A stretch of DNA of 64,000 bases, from contig PUHO01000003.1 of NCBI GenBank assembly GCA_002995645.1, forward strand, positions 19,869 through 83,868, written 5' to 3'. The position numbers and the translations under genes were made by a program. The number at the start of each line of letters is the position of its first letter. Positions within the stretch are counted from its first letter, which is position 1. The notes below the pieces were generated by a model that was given only the letters and a program-made list of their open reading frames with translations, searched no databases and was not told where the DNA came from. Of this stretch, positions 8,409 to 18,150 are shown piece by piece. The stretch comes from SAR324 cluster bacterium (GTDB lineage: Bacteria > SAR324 > XYD2-FULL-50-16 > HCM1).

Positions 8409-10187
8409 CTAGTCGTTATCGTTTGCTGCTTTCAGTTCTTGCCGTTTAGCAATATCTAATTTCTTTTGCTGTTCTTGCTGGTCTTGTAAGTGATTCCACT
8501 TTTCAATAAGCGCATCTAATCCTTCTTGATCGTGTAATCGCTTGTAAATGTCAATTAATAAAGATAGGATTTTTTTTGTGGGGTGTATTTCTAAAGCATT
8601 TGTCAACGGCTCAATCGCTGCGACAAAATTATTTTGCCCAAGAAAAGTTTGCGCTTGCATGTGGTATTCATGATACTGTTTTTGCTTGCGTTCTTTCAGT
8701 AAGTCAGCTGTTAGTTTGTCATATAAGTTGGTCAAATGTTGTATTTCACTTTCATTATTTTTTGCATTATAAACAGAAATAATTTTTTGCAAAACTGCTT
8801 TTGTAGTGAAAAGCTCAAGCGCTAAGGAAAATAAACTTAAAGCTACTTGAGATTTTCTTGCCCTAAACGCTTTAGTGCCTTCTTCCATTAAAGTACTATA
8901 TCTTGTTTGTGCGTATTCTTGTAAGTTTGGATCGTCGGCTTTTATAGCTAACCCTTTTTGAACGGCTTCAAGGCTTTCTCTTGTTTGTTGATTCGCTTCT
9001 AGTGTTTTCGCTAATTTAAGCCAACTTTGCGGGGCTTTGGTTTCGTTTGCAATAATTTCATAATAGGAAATAGCAACCGGTAAATTTCCTTGTTCTACTG
9101 CGGAATCGGCTTTTTCTTCTAATTCTTTTGTTAAATATATACCACCGGATATTTCAAGTAGATTTGCACCTATGAGTAAATATTTAAACGCATTTAGCCA
9201 CTTTTTTTCCATTAAATAGAGTTTACCTAAATTAATAAAAGCATAGCGGTTATACGGATTTTCATTGAGAAATTGATATAATAATTCAATAGCTGTTTTT
9301 GTATTTTGTGTTTTGTATAAACAAATAGCATACAAAATAGGAGAATAAGAAAAGAATGCCCTTACTTTTCTATCTGTGACAATAGTACTAATGATTGCTA
9401 ACGCATTTCCATATTGTCGTTCTTTAAGGTATAAGAGAGATAGATTCAATGAAAATATATTCCAAGCTTCAGAGCGTTCTTCTTTATGAGACAATTGTTG
9501 TTCGATCATTTGAATTTGATCTTTTCTTGTAATCTCAAGAGGTTGCTTTGAAATAGCTTCCATTTTTTTTGTAATTTTATTTGCTTCGTCCGGGTCGCCC
9601 ATTGCCTGCACATGTTGTGCACTTAAAACCTCAAGCATAGTTGCTTTGTCTTGTTCTTTAACAAGCTCAATTTCAAGGTTAATGGTTTCAATAAAACTGG
9701 TTTCCGTATTGGCTTCTTCCCAAAAAGGCGGGTATATAAACTCTTTTTTCAAAAAGGGAGTAAGAGCTTGCGCTATTTCTTGATCATATTTATTAACTTT
9801 CGCTTTTGTTGCGGCATAATTATATAATGCAAACGTAAAGGAAGAGTCTATTTGCAGAGCATACGTATAAAATTCAATAGCTTGGGAGTCATTGTCTACT
9901 TGCCTTGCCACATTACCAAGGTAATTAGCTAACTCTTTATCTTGTTTTCTATATCTTTGTACTACTATGCCAACAGTTAAGATACTTTCAAGTGAACCGG
10001 TACGTTTGATATCCTCAAAAAACTGATCTAAATTTGGTTTAATATCAATAGAAAAAGAGTTTAGCTTTTCTAATTCAATAGCAGCTTGTTTATATAATAG
10101 TCCTTGTAAAAGCTGAAAAACTTGATTGAAAAGTTGTTTTAGCTTTATATCTTCGTCTTTTTTAGTAAAAGAAAATAATTTTAACAT
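8409..10187 (-). CDS. TPR-repeat protein of unknown function
   Basis: A 592-residue, mostly helical protein. Tetratricopeptide-like repeats are visible from about residue 90 onward (for example DSQAIEFYTYALQID, NPYNRYAFINLGKLYLMEKKW, LPVAISYYEIIA, ESLEAVQKGLAIKADDP and FVAAIEPLTNALEIHP). No signal peptide is seen, so it is probably cytosolic. It ends in a charged tail with a Gln-rich segment (DQQEQQKK). TPR proteins usually serve as assembly or docking factors; the partner cannot be read from context. The gene stands alone: a 150-base gap separates it from the channel-like gene upstream, and its 3' end borders the repeat array derived from it. Confidence 0.8.
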   Translation of the reverse strand: MLKLFSFTKKDEDIKLKQLFNQVFQLLQGLLYKQAAIELEKLNSFSIDIKPNLDQFFEDIKRTGSLESILTVGIVVQRYRKQDKELANYLGNVARQVDNDSQAIEFYTYALQIDSSFTFALYNYAATKAKVNKYDQEIAQALTPFLKKEFIYPPFWEEANTETSFIETINLEIELVKEQDKATMLEVLSAQHVQAMGDPDEANKITKKMEAISKQPLEITRKDQIQMIEQQLSHKEERSEAWNIFSLNLSLLYLKERQYGNALAIISTIVTDRKVRAFFSYSPILYAICLYKTQNTKTAIELLYQFLNENPYNRYAFINLGKLYLMEKKWLNAFKYLLIGANLLEISGGIYLTKELEEKADSAVEQGNLPVAISYYEIIANETKAPQSWLKLAKTLEANQQTRESLEAVQKGLAIKADDPNLQEYAQTRYSTLMEEGTKAFRARKSQVALSLFSLALELFTTKAVLQKIISVYNAKNNESEIQHLTNLYDKLTADLLKERKQKQYHEYHMQAQTFLGQNNFVAAIEPLTNALEIHPTKKILSLLIDIYKRLHDQEGLDALIEKWNHLQDQQEQQKKLDIAKRQELKAANDND

Positions 10188-10337
10188 AAATAGCTAATTA
10201 AAAATAAATGTAATCAATATTTATTATTGTATGCTATTTTACAATACTAAGCAAGATAAGTTAACAGAAAGTACAAGGAATTACATTGCAAATTATTATA
10301 ATATTTAAATAATCTTAAGCAAGATAAAACAATAGCA

Positions 10338-11138
10338 TTATACTTTATTATGATTGCTATTACTACTATTATTATGCGTATAGGTTTTGTTCTTATAATA
10401 TTTGTTATTATTATAATACCTTGGTTTTTTATTATCGTAATAGGTATGATTATACGGTTTATTGCGCCAATTACCGTACATAGCGGCAAGGTGCGCCGTT
10501 GTAAAGATAATATATAAAATACTAATAATATTTTCTGTTGTACAAATAAACTGAGAAATATAAATAGTCGGGGTAATATTAGTTAACCCGGTGTGCGTTA
10601 ACATAGTGTAGCTATAAAAGAAAAGGTTTTGTAAGCTAACGTTAGCATTCATATTCCCATTAACAGCAAAAGCCGCTTGTGCAAACCATTGTATAGATAA
10701 TTGCGTTAAAGTCCAGTATATAAAAGTATAAATACTACCGAGCAGTAAGAACGTGGTAATAATGGCAATAACAATATCGTTTGTATGCCTGCTTTTTTTG
10801 AAAATATAGCGAATCAAGAAAAAGAATAGCGATATTTTAAGTGTCAGTAAGGCAATAAAACTAAAAATAAGTACTTGTGAAAACATATAACTTATGCTTG
10901 CCGAAACAGCGAAACACAAGGTAAATACGCCAATAATATAAGGGATTTTATGATTAGCACGAGATATATCATAAAAGAAATACGCGCCTACCATTCCCAT
11001 TCCTGTATAAAGTAAAAAACTAAGAATATGTATGAATAAAGGGCTAACAGGCAGTGCGAACGAGATATCGCCTAGTAAGTTAAAAATTAAAAGAAAGAGT
11101 AAACTTTTTCTGTATTTTTGATAAGGTGCTTTTTTCAC
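10338..11138 (-). CDS. Six-TM membrane protein resembling a 2-TM ion channel, with a changed selectivity filter
   Basis: About six hydrophobic segments in 266 residues. The last two frame a pore-like segment, FFYSYTMLTHTGLTNITPT, followed by a helix ending LAAMYG. The layout is that of the Ion_trans_2 / bacterial K+ channel family, whose pore reads TLTTVGYGDITP. Here the signature TVGYGD is replaced by HTGLTN, so potassium selectivity is unlikely to be normal. The C-terminal 40 residues are very rich in Asn, Tyr, Lys and His and look disordered. It lies 42 bases after the tatB-like gene on the same strand, probably the last gene of that operon. The channel relationship rests on the pore pattern and topology and is moderate. 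Confidence 0.6.
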   Translation of the reverse strand: MKKAPYQKYRKSLLFLLIFNLLGDISFALPVSPLFIHILSFLLYTGMGMVGAYFFYDISRANHKIPYIIGVFTLCFAVSASISYMFSQVLIFSFIALLTLKISLFFFLIRYIFKKSRHTNDIVIAIITTFLLLGSIYTFIYWTLTQLSIQWFAQAAFAVNGNMNANVSLQNLFFYSYTMLTHTGLTNITPTIYISQFICTTENIISILYIIFTTAHLAAMYGNWRNKPYNHTYYDNKKPRYYNNNKYYKNKTYTHNNSSNSNHNKV

Positions 11139-11180
11139 TGTAGAGATCTTTGATTAAAGGGTATATGTATAACTAATAAG

Positions 11181-11489
11181 TTAGTTTTTTTTATTTGAAT
11201 GCGGTTTTGTTTTTTCTGTTGATTCTTTTTCACTAGGATTAAGAATAGAATCGCTCCAAGTGTTTGTAAAGTCTTTTTTTGTTTCATTAAGTACTTTTTT
11301 TATGTCTTGTATGTGATCGTCTTGATCTAATTCATAATAAAGCCCGTATTTGATTTCATTCATACTTTTTTTTACTTGCCTAAGTACCTTTGCAAATTTA
11401 CGAGTAAATTCAGGTAGCCGATTCGGTCCAACAAAGATAATTGCAATAATAGCAATTACAAGCATTTCAGAGAATCCAATATTAAACAT
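11181..11489 (-). CDS. tatB: Twin-arginine translocase TatA/TatB family subunit
   Basis: Small Tat component of the inner membrane. It has a short periplasmic start, one hydrophobic helix (SEMLVIAIIAIIFVG) and the hinge motif GPNRLPEF. An amphipathic helix follows (TRKFAKVLRQVKKSMNEI), then a charged tail. The FxGPxxLPE pattern is common to TatA and TatB; the length of 102 and Pro/Asn hinge fit TatB slightly better. No tatC or second tatA is in the window. It follows the tlpA-like gene by 26 bases in the pyrD-tlpA-tatB run. Confidence 0.82.
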   Translation of the reverse strand: MFNIGFSEMLVIAIIAIIFVGPNRLPEFTRKFAKVLRQVKKSMNEIKYGLYYELDQDDHIQDIKKVLNETKKDFTNTWSDSILNPSEKESTEKTKPHSNKKN

Positions 11490-11515
11490 AAGTCCTACTT
11501 TGTAAAATTAATTTT

Positions 11516-12052
11516 TTAATTAGCTTTCTTTTGATTAAGCAAGGTTTGGAAATACGTTTGCCATGCCGTATTATTCCATTTTCTTGCGCCCATAACGGTA
11601 CCTATAATTTTATGATCTTTTGTTACAAGTAAGGTTAAAGGAAAACTAGGCGGGTTAATATAAGTTTCCCATTTTTTATTTTTATCTACGGCAATAGTTA
11701 ACTTCGTAGGATGTTTGGTTGTGAAACTTTGTATTTTTTCTTTTGATTCGCCAATGTTAATAGCCACTACTTGCAAATTACCTTTAAATTTAGATTCTAA
11801 TTTTTCAAAATCAGCTAATTCTTTTTGGCAAGGAATGCACCAAGTAGCCCAGAAATTAAGGAGAATAAACTTGTCTTTACTTATGGTATGTGTTTTTTCG
11901 TCTAAAGTAACGTATTGCTCTTGTTGCAAACTAGCAGCCGGCGTCATTTTAGTAATGCCAAGTAATTTGGCTGTTGGTTTATCTTTTGTTTGGCAAGCCG
12001 TTAATAGCAAAGAAAAACAAAGCAATAAAACGAGAAAAAAACGATTTTTCAT
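11516..12052 (-). CDS. TlpA/ResA-like thioredoxin-fold lipoprotein
   Basis: A periplasmic thiol-disulfide protein anchored as a lipoprotein. The N-terminus is a hydrophobic signal followed by the lipobox LTAC, with lipid on Cys 20. The thioredoxin fold shows NFWATWCIPCQKEL (CxxC active site) and the cis-Pro region PSFPLTLLV. Relatives reduce cytochrome c haem-binding cysteines or other envelope disulfides; the exact substrate is not shown. It starts 9 bases after the pyrD stop and precedes tatB, so the three are probably co-transcribed. Confidence 0.85.
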   Translation of the reverse strand: MKNRFFLVLLLCFSLLLTACQTKDKPTAKLLGITKMTPAASLQQEQYVTLDEKTHTISKDKFILLNFWATWCIPCQKELADFEKLESKFKGNLQVVAINIGESKEKIQSFTTKHPTKLTIAVDKNKKWETYINPPSFPLTLLVTKDHKIIGTVMGARKWNNTAWQTYFQTLLNQKKAN

Positions 12053-12061
12053 AAAAGTTTT

Positions 12062-13162
12062 TTAGTTATGATAGTGTGATCCAATAACTTGTGATATATG
12101 AGCATAACCTTTTTTTTCTAAAATAGCTAGCAATTCTTTTTTAATATCTTTGACCACGCCGGCACCTTGATAGATTAATCCCGTATATATTTGTACTAAG
12201 TTCGCACCTAATGCTAATTTATCAAATACGTCTTGTGCATTAAAGATGCCCCCTGATGCAATAAGCAGCATTTTACCTTGCGTGTGTTGGTAGGCAAGCC
12301 TTAATAGTTGATTAGAAGGAGATAATAGCGGTTTGCCACTAATCCCGCCGCTTTGATTGCCTTTTGCTAAAGAAGGGATAAGACTATAGTCTGTTGTTGT
12401 GTTGGAAATAATAATTCCTTGAATAGGATAGGATACAAGTATATCTAGCATAACAGAAGCCGTTTTTTGATCCATATCCGGCGCAATTTTAATCCATATT
12501 GGCTTGGTCTCGTTTTTTTCTTTAGCTAAACTATAGTAATAATCTAAAATAGGCGAAAGAAAAGAAGCTAATGTATTTTCTTGTTGTAAAGTTCGTAAAT
12601 TCGCCGTGTTGGGTGATGAAATATTTAAAGTAAAATAACTTGCTTTATCCCATAAGCAGTGAATCCCTTTTTGGTAATCTTCAAACGCCGCTTCTATTGG
12701 CGTGTTTTTATTTTTTCCTATATTAATACCAATAGGAACAGACAGAGTATATCGATCTAAATGAGCCGCCATAGCTTCCATGCCTTCGTTATTAAAGCCC
12801 ATGCGGTTTAATAATGCTTTTTCTTTGGGAAAACGAAACAAGCGCGGTTTAGGGTTGCCTTGCTGTGCTTTTGGCGTTACTGTTCCCACTTCAAGGAATC
12901 CGAAACCTAAAGACGAAAGTAAAGGCACCATAGTTGCGTTTTTATCAAAACCGCCGGCTATGCCAATAGGATTGCTAAACTTAATACCATTATACGTTTG
13001 TTCTAGTTTTATATTTTCAAAAGCAAAGAAACGACGTATAAGAAAGTGTAGCGGTAAAGTACGAGCGTATATTTTCCCTATTGTTTCAATAATATTGTGT
13101 ATTGTTTCCGGTGGGATTCGGAATAATATAGGTCGTATTAAAGGATAGATTTGTAGTTTCAT
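12062..13162 (-). CDS. pyrD: Dihydroorotate dehydrogenase (quinone), class 2
   Basis: Oxidises dihydroorotate to orotate with FMN and passes electrons to the quinone pool (fourth step of pyrimidine synthesis). A membrane-associating N-terminal helical extension (residues 1-45) marks class 2. Conserved segments: SNPIGIAGGFDKN, GFLEVGTVTPKAQQGNP, RLFRFP, LINRMGFNN-like LLNRMGFNNEG, and NISSPNTANLR, where the Ser is the class 2 catalytic base. The length of 366 is typical. A quinone acceptor fits the mqnA gene in this window. It starts 10 bases after the helical protein gene at 13173-14474. Confidence 0.95.
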   Translation of the reverse strand: MKLQIYPLIRPILFRIPPETIHNIIETIGKIYARTLPLHFLIRRFFAFENIKLEQTYNGIKFSNPIGIAGGFDKNATMVPLLSSLGFGFLEVGTVTPKAQQGNPKPRLFRFPKEKALLNRMGFNNEGMEAMAAHLDRYTLSVPIGINIGKNKNTPIEAAFEDYQKGIHCLWDKASYFTLNISSPNTANLRTLQQENTLASFLSPILDYYYSLAKEKNETKPIWIKIAPDMDQKTASVMLDILVSYPIQGIIISNTTTDYSLIPSLAKGNQSGGISGKPLLSPSNQLLRLAYQHTQGKMLLIASGGIFNAQDVFDKLALGANLVQIYTGLIYQGAGVVKDIKKELLAILEKKGYAHISQVIGSHYHN

Positions 13163-13172
13163 GTCTGTCTAT

Positions 13173-14474
13173 TTATGTTTTTGTTGTTTGCATAAATTGC
13201 AGCATTTGTTCAAAAGAAGTATCAGTGCTAAATTGACTCAATCGTTCTTGTAATTTTTTTTGAAAGATAGTTTTAAAGTGTAAATTTAATAAAGGATCTA
13301 GTTCTTCCAGTTTCAAATTAGCTAATATTTTTTCAAAAATAGGTTCTGTATATTGTTCAATCGCTCTGTTTTCTTGTATTTTTTCTTTAACTAGGTTTGT
13401 TAAATTTTCATCTATAATAGCCGCGACTTCTTTTGATTGTAGTATATGATTAATATATTTATTAACGACCGGTTGTATAATAACGTTTTCTTTTTGCCAA
13501 GCGTAGTTTTGTACTAATTCGTTAATAGTTTGTTTAATATCGGCATCAATATTAAGTTGCGTTACGTCTATCGCGTCGACAAGTTGCGCAAGTAATTTAT
13601 TCGTTACCGGGCTTAATATATTCGGATTATCTTGCGTTATTTTTAAGCTGTTTTCATTAATTTGTTGTATGATTTTTTGCGTTGTTTGTTCTGTAAGCTT
13701 ATTTGTTGTAAGCGATTGTATATGTTGCGAAACAAGTTCATTTGCTTTGTTTTTAATACTCATATCACTATCATTTGCAAGATATTCGTCTGCTTTTTGA
13801 TTTATTTGTTCATGCAGCCGTTCTTGTATACCCAAAGGAAGCGAATCTTCCGTTATTTTACTTAGTATTTGCTGGATTAATATGTCTACTTGTTCATCAA
13901 TATTAGATTGTTTTTGAGAAATAATATTTTTTGATATACCAGAGAGTAAAGTCTGTTCTACTATTTCTTGTATTTGATTACTAAGTTGCGGCGTTTCCAC
14001 TTGAAGCAAGTTTTTTTCTAATAGTGCGTTTGATAAAGATTGCACTGACTGCGGCGGGTTTGTTGTTAACGTGGTTTTTATTTTTGTAATAAAAATATCG
14101 TAAAGCTTATTTTTAATATCATTGTCTAATTGTTTTTTTGCAAACTCTTGTACTAGTGCGTTACCTTGCCTCATAAGGGCGCTTTGCGTGGCTTCGTTAG
14201 TAACGTTCAATTGAAATTGTTCCACTAAAGCGGTGTTAAGAATTTCTTGAATTGTAATTTCCGTTTTTGCCGTAATTAAACTAGAGATGGTTTTAACGTA
14301 TTTCTTTTGAATAGCCGGGATCGTTTCTTGTTGAAACATTTCTGCCAATTGTTGCGCTGATGTTGGCTCAAAAGGAAGAGATCGTGCGTTTTTGTATAAA
14401 ATATTAAGGGCGTGCATAGTTTTGCCAAAAACAAGCCAAGGCAGGATAAAATAAGTATAAAAAAAAGATCGCAT
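13173..14474 (-). CDS. Unknown exported or membrane-anchored helical protein
   Basis: I do not recognise this protein. It has 433 residues. The start MRSFFYTYFILPWLVFG is hydrophobic and may be a signal or anchor. The remainder is almost all amphipathic helix, rich in Gln, Asn, Ile, Leu and Thr, with recurring stretches such as IIQQINEN, ILIQQILSKI and IVEQTLLSGI. There are no cysteines and no visible enzymatic motif. It could be a coiled-coil or fibre-like envelope protein. It is the first gene upstream of pyrD, 10 bases away, and diverges from ligA across a 228-base gap. Confidence 0.7.
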   Translation of the reverse strand: MRSFFYTYFILPWLVFGKTMHALNILYKNARSLPFEPTSAQQLAEMFQQETIPAIQKKYVKTISSLITAKTEITIQEILNTALVEQFQLNVTNEATQSALMRQGNALVQEFAKKQLDNDIKNKLYDIFITKIKTTLTTNPPQSVQSLSNALLEKNLLQVETPQLSNQIQEIVEQTLLSGISKNIISQKQSNIDEQVDILIQQILSKITEDSLPLGIQERLHEQINQKADEYLANDSDMSIKNKANELVSQHIQSLTTNKLTEQTTQKIIQQINENSLKITQDNPNILSPVTNKLLAQLVDAIDVTQLNIDADIKQTINELVQNYAWQKENVIIQPVVNKYINHILQSKEVAAIIDENLTNLVKEKIQENRAIEQYTEPIFEKILANLKLEELDPLLNLHFKTIFQKKLQERLSQFSTDTSFEQMLQFMQTTKT

Positions 14475-14702
14475 AAAACTAGATATTGCTTTAGTAAAGG
14501 TTGTTTTGCTAAAGAGGTTGTTATTATTGTGTATTTTTTAATCCATAAACACTACTTCTAAAATAGATAGTAGACTTATATTGTTATAAATAGTACTATA
14601 TAAAGTCAAGAATAAAAATTGATTTTATAACATAAATAATAAAAAAACTAGTCGTTTAACAAAGGTTACTATTAAGACGCTAATAAAGAACTAGTAAAGA
14701 GC

Positions 14703-16742
14703 ATGCAAAAACAAGAAGCTAAGAAGCGGCTAGAAGAGTTGCAAGCAACGTTAAAACAATACGCAGAAGCCTATTACAAAAACGAAGGGATTGTTTCCGA
14801 TTCGATGTATGATGCATTATACCAAGAAGTACAATCTATAGAAGCGCGTTTTCCCGAGTTGCAAACAAAGCAATCTGTTACGCAAACAGTAGGCGCTAGT
14901 TTATCTGATAAATTTGATCATAAAACGCATTCTACTGCCATGTATAGCTTGTCTAATCAATATAGCGTGGCAGATTTGCAAGAATGGTATAAACGGTTAA
15001 GCGACACTTTACAACAAGATAAACTTGCTTTTGTGTGTGAGTTAAAAATAGACGGCGTTGCCTTGTCCTTAGTATACGAACAAGGAAAGCTAATAGAAGC
15101 TTTAACAAGAGGGAACGGGACGTCTGGCGATGTGATTACACAAAACGTATATAATATTGTGCAAGATATCCCTTTAACCATTGCTAGTAAAACAAGAACG
15201 GTTGTTCGCGGTGAGGTATACCTTACAAAAACGCAATTTGCTTTGTTAAACCAAGAAAGAAGCCAACAAGGACAAGAAGAATTTAAGAATCCTCGTAATA
15301 CTGTTTCCGGAAGTTTACAACTCAAATCAGTAGATGTAATTCGCAAGCGAGGGCTTCGCTTTTTTGCTTATGATATAGTGGAAGGCGACTTGTCTAATCA
15401 ACATTGGGATAATTTAGCATTACTTAAATCATATCAATTTAACGTAAATAAAGAAGGCAAAAAATGTGAAACCCTAGAAGAGGTTATTGCTTTTTACGAA
15501 AGTTGGACAGAAGAAAACAGAAAAAAGCTAGATTTTGAAATAGACGGGCTAGTTATTAAGCTGAATAATATAGAGTTACGTACGGCAGTGGGGTATACTG
15601 TTAAATTCCCACGTTGGGCAACAGCTTGGAAGTTTAAAACAGAGCAAGCGCGATCCCGGTTATTATACGTTAAAAATACAGTTGGTCGCACTGGTGTGAT
15701 CACGCCGCTTGCCTATATTGAGGCAGTTATGCTTGGCGGTACAAAAGTACAAAGAGCGTCTTTATATAACTATGATCAAGTAAAGCAACTAGGCGTGTTT
15801 GAAGAGGATTTGTTAATTATTGAAAAAGGCGGCGAAATTATTCCTAAAATTGTTGCGGTTTTGCCAGATGAAAGAAAACCGGACGCTTTGTCTTTAACGC
15901 CGCCAACACATTGCCCTGTGTGTGAACAGGAGCTAGAACAAGAAGAAACCTTGCTTCGTTGCGTTAATATATTGTGCCCGGCGATTCGTAAAGAAAAAAT
16001 AGTATTTTTTGCTTCTAAAAATGCGATGGATATACAAGATTTAGGCGGGCAAACAGTATCCTTTTTATTTGATGAACGTTTGTTACTTGATATAGACGAT
16101 ATTTATAGTTTAAAAAATAAAAAAGAAGAACTCGCGCAATTAAAAGGCTTTGGCGAAAAATCAATAGAACGCCTTCTTGCCGGTATAGAAAAGACTCGTG
16201 AACCGGAGTTGGGCAATTTTATTTTTGCTTTAGGGATTCGCCATATTGGCAAAGTAAGCGCTAACCTTTTAGCAAAAAACTATAAAACACTTGCTGCCTT
16301 CCAACAAGCTAAAGCCGATGAATTAGCTCAGATTAACGGTTTAGGTGAAATGATGTGCGATAGTGTTATACAATGGCTTGAATCTCCTTTAAATCAAGCG
16401 TTACTGAATCGCCTAGAAGAAAAGGGAGTGCGCCCTAAAGATGCCAAAGAAGAAACGAAAGGCCATTTTTCAACACAGAAAATTGTTTTAACCGGCAAAC
16501 TAGGGGAATCCAGGATTATATGGAAAAATCGCCTTGAAACGCTTGGTTTTCAAGTTATGTCCGCTATTAGCAAGCAAGTAGATTATGTTCTTGTTGGCGA
16601 AGGTGCGGGATCAAAGCAAAAAAAGGCGCAACAGTGGGGCGTTATTATTATTGATGAAGCTATAGCGCAAGAACTAGGGAAAACTATTTTTACAAAAGAA
16701 GATATTATGCAATATCTACAAAATAATGAAAGCCATGTTTAA
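14703..16742 (+). CDS. ligA: NAD-dependent DNA ligase
   Basis: Seals nicks in DNA using NAD+, for replication and repair. Domains in order: Ia (YYKNEG..SDSMYDALY), adenylation domain with the active-site Lys 115 in CELKIDGVA, and OB fold (VGRTGVITPLA). Then a Cys4 zinc finger (CPVC, then LRCVNILCP), helix-hairpin-helix region (LKGFGEKSIERLL, INGLGEMMCDS) and a C-terminal BRCT domain (IVLTGKLGESR). The length of 679 is full. Its end overlaps trkA by 17 bases, so the two are translationally linked. Confidence 0.97.
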   Translation: MQKQEAKKRLEELQATLKQYAEAYYKNEGIVSDSMYDALYQEVQSIEARFPELQTKQSVTQTVGASLSDKFDHKTHSTAMYSLSNQYSVADLQEWYKRLSDTLQQDKLAFVCELKIDGVALSLVYEQGKLIEALTRGNGTSGDVITQNVYNIVQDIPLTIASKTRTVVRGEVYLTKTQFALLNQERSQQGQEEFKNPRNTVSGSLQLKSVDVIRKRGLRFFAYDIVEGDLSNQHWDNLALLKSYQFNVNKEGKKCETLEEVIAFYESWTEENRKKLDFEIDGLVIKLNNIELRTAVGYTVKFPRWATAWKFKTEQARSRLLYVKNTVGRTGVITPLAYIEAVMLGGTKVQRASLYNYDQVKQLGVFEEDLLIIEKGGEIIPKIVAVLPDERKPDALSLTPPTHCPVCEQELEQEETLLRCVNILCPAIRKEKIVFFASKNAMDIQDLGGQTVSFLFDERLLLDIDDIYSLKNKKEELAQLKGFGEKSIERLLAGIEKTREPELGNFIFALGIRHIGKVSANLLAKNYKTLAAFQQAKADELAQINGLGEMMCDSVIQWLESPLNQALLNRLEEKGVRPKDAKEETKGHFSTQKIVLTGKLGESRIIWKNRLETLGFQVMSAISKQVDYVLVGEGAGSKQKKAQQWGVIIIDEAIAQELGKTIFTKEDIMQYLQNNESHV

Positions 16743-18129
16743 GAAAAAAATTAATAAAAAAAATATTATTATTGTAGGTGCCGGTGAAAGGGGTTTATAC
16801 ATAGCCTATGCTTTTGCTGCAGAAGAAAATCTTAACGTAACGATCATTGATTTAGATCCGGTACGTTTGCAAGCTGTGCAAAGTTCGCTAAACGCCGTTG
16901 GCATTGTTGGCGACGCGCTTTCTCCGCTTGTCTTAGAAGAAGCAGGCATTCAAAACGCGGATATTTGCATTACTTGCACGAACTCAGACGAAACTAATAT
17001 AGTTTGCGCTTTAATAGCAAAGCAACAATATAATATTGCCCAATGTATTGCCGTAAGCTCAGACGGTTTACGTAATCGTAGTATATTAAAACGAATTAAA
17101 GCACAAATAGACATTGTTAACACCTCGGCAGTAACCACAATTGCAACTTTAGCAGTGGGACGGATTCCTTTAGCAACAGAAGCTTCTTCTTTTGGGAATA
17201 ATACCCTTTTGTTTATTGGGTATCGTGTGAATGAAGAATCGCCGTGGGTACATAAAAAAATAGCGGAAATACGGGAACAAGCAGAAGGAACGCAATTTAT
17301 TATTGCCTGCGTTATTCGTGACGGTGCAGTTATGATTCCATCTGGAGATAATAAACTACAACCGTATGATTATGTGTATATTATTTTTTTACGTGAAGAA
17401 ATGCAAATGATTAACGACATGTTACACGTTTCTATTGAACCAATGCAAAAAGCTATTGTTTTTGGTTATGGCGATACGGTGAATCAATTTGTTTCCGGTT
17501 TGTTACGTAATCATTATAATGTTACTCTAATCTGTCCTCATGGCGAAAAACTACCGGCAATCCAAAAATATTTTTCTCATAGACCGCGTTTCAAAGCGGT
17601 TACCGGCGATGCTTCTTCTATGAAATTACAATTGCAAAAAGAAGTGTCCCGCGCTTCTCTTTTTGTTTCTGCCGTACCGGAAGATTATGTTAATATAGGT
17701 ACTTGTATTATGGCAAAGTTTCTTGGCGTTAAGAAAACGGTTGCTTTTGTTAATACCTATAATTTATTTGACGCAGCGCAAAGCGAAGATATTGACGGTA
17801 TTATTTCTCCTAGATTATTAGTAGCAAGGGAAGTGAAAAAACTAGTTTTTAAAACGCCGTCTACTATTAACTATACGACAATTGGGGAAACCAATATGGA
17901 AGTAAGGGAATTGCTTATCCCTGAAACGAGTCCGGTTGTGGATAAATGTATTAAAGATTTAAAATTGCCGAAAAATTACCTTATTGGAGCGGTTATTCGT
18001 AAGAATGTTAGTCTTATTCCCAATGGGGATACGCTAATACAAGCGCTTGATACGATTGTTCTTTTTACTTTGCTTGAAGAAGTAAATAAGTTATCTAAAG
18101 TTTTTGGTGAAGTACAAGAACATAAATAA
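16726..18129 (+). CDS. trkA: TrkA, NAD-binding regulator of Trk potassium uptake
   Basis: Cytosolic peripheral subunit that gates Trk-type K+ transporters. Two RCK_N/RCK_C halves are visible. The first Rossmann motif is IIIVGAGERGLYIA with an acidic end (IIDLDP); the second is AIVFGYGDTVNQFVSGLL. RCK_C parts read MIPSGDNKLQPYDYVYIIF and LIPNGDTLIQALDTIVLF. The length of 467 fits full TrkA. It overlaps ligA; an ATG at 16735 is an alternative start. No trkH/trkG gene lies nearby. Confidence 0.92.
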   Translation: MKAMFKKKINKKNIIIVGAGERGLYIAYAFAAEENLNVTIIDLDPVRLQAVQSSLNAVGIVGDALSPLVLEEAGIQNADICITCTNSDETNIVCALIAKQQYNIAQCIAVSSDGLRNRSILKRIKAQIDIVNTSAVTTIATLAVGRIPLATEASSFGNNTLLFIGYRVNEESPWVHKKIAEIREQAEGTQFIIACVIRDGAVMIPSGDNKLQPYDYVYIIFLREEMQMINDMLHVSIEPMQKAIVFGYGDTVNQFVSGLLRNHYNVTLICPHGEKLPAIQKYFSHRPRFKAVTGDASSMKLQLQKEVSRASLFVSAVPEDYVNIGTCIMAKFLGVKKTVAFVNTYNLFDAAQSEDIDGIISPRLLVAREVKKLVFKTPSTINYTTIGETNMEVRELLIPETSPVVDKCIKDLKLPKNYLIGAVIRKNVSLIPNGDTLIQALDTIVLFTLLEEVNKLSKVFGEVQEHK

Positions 18130-18150
18130 TTTTCTTATAATATAAGTTTT

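Noticed and set aside
10247..10489. An 80-codon Ile-rich open frame on the minus strand
   Set aside because: It overlaps the low-complexity 3' end of the channel-like gene in another frame and is a composition effect.
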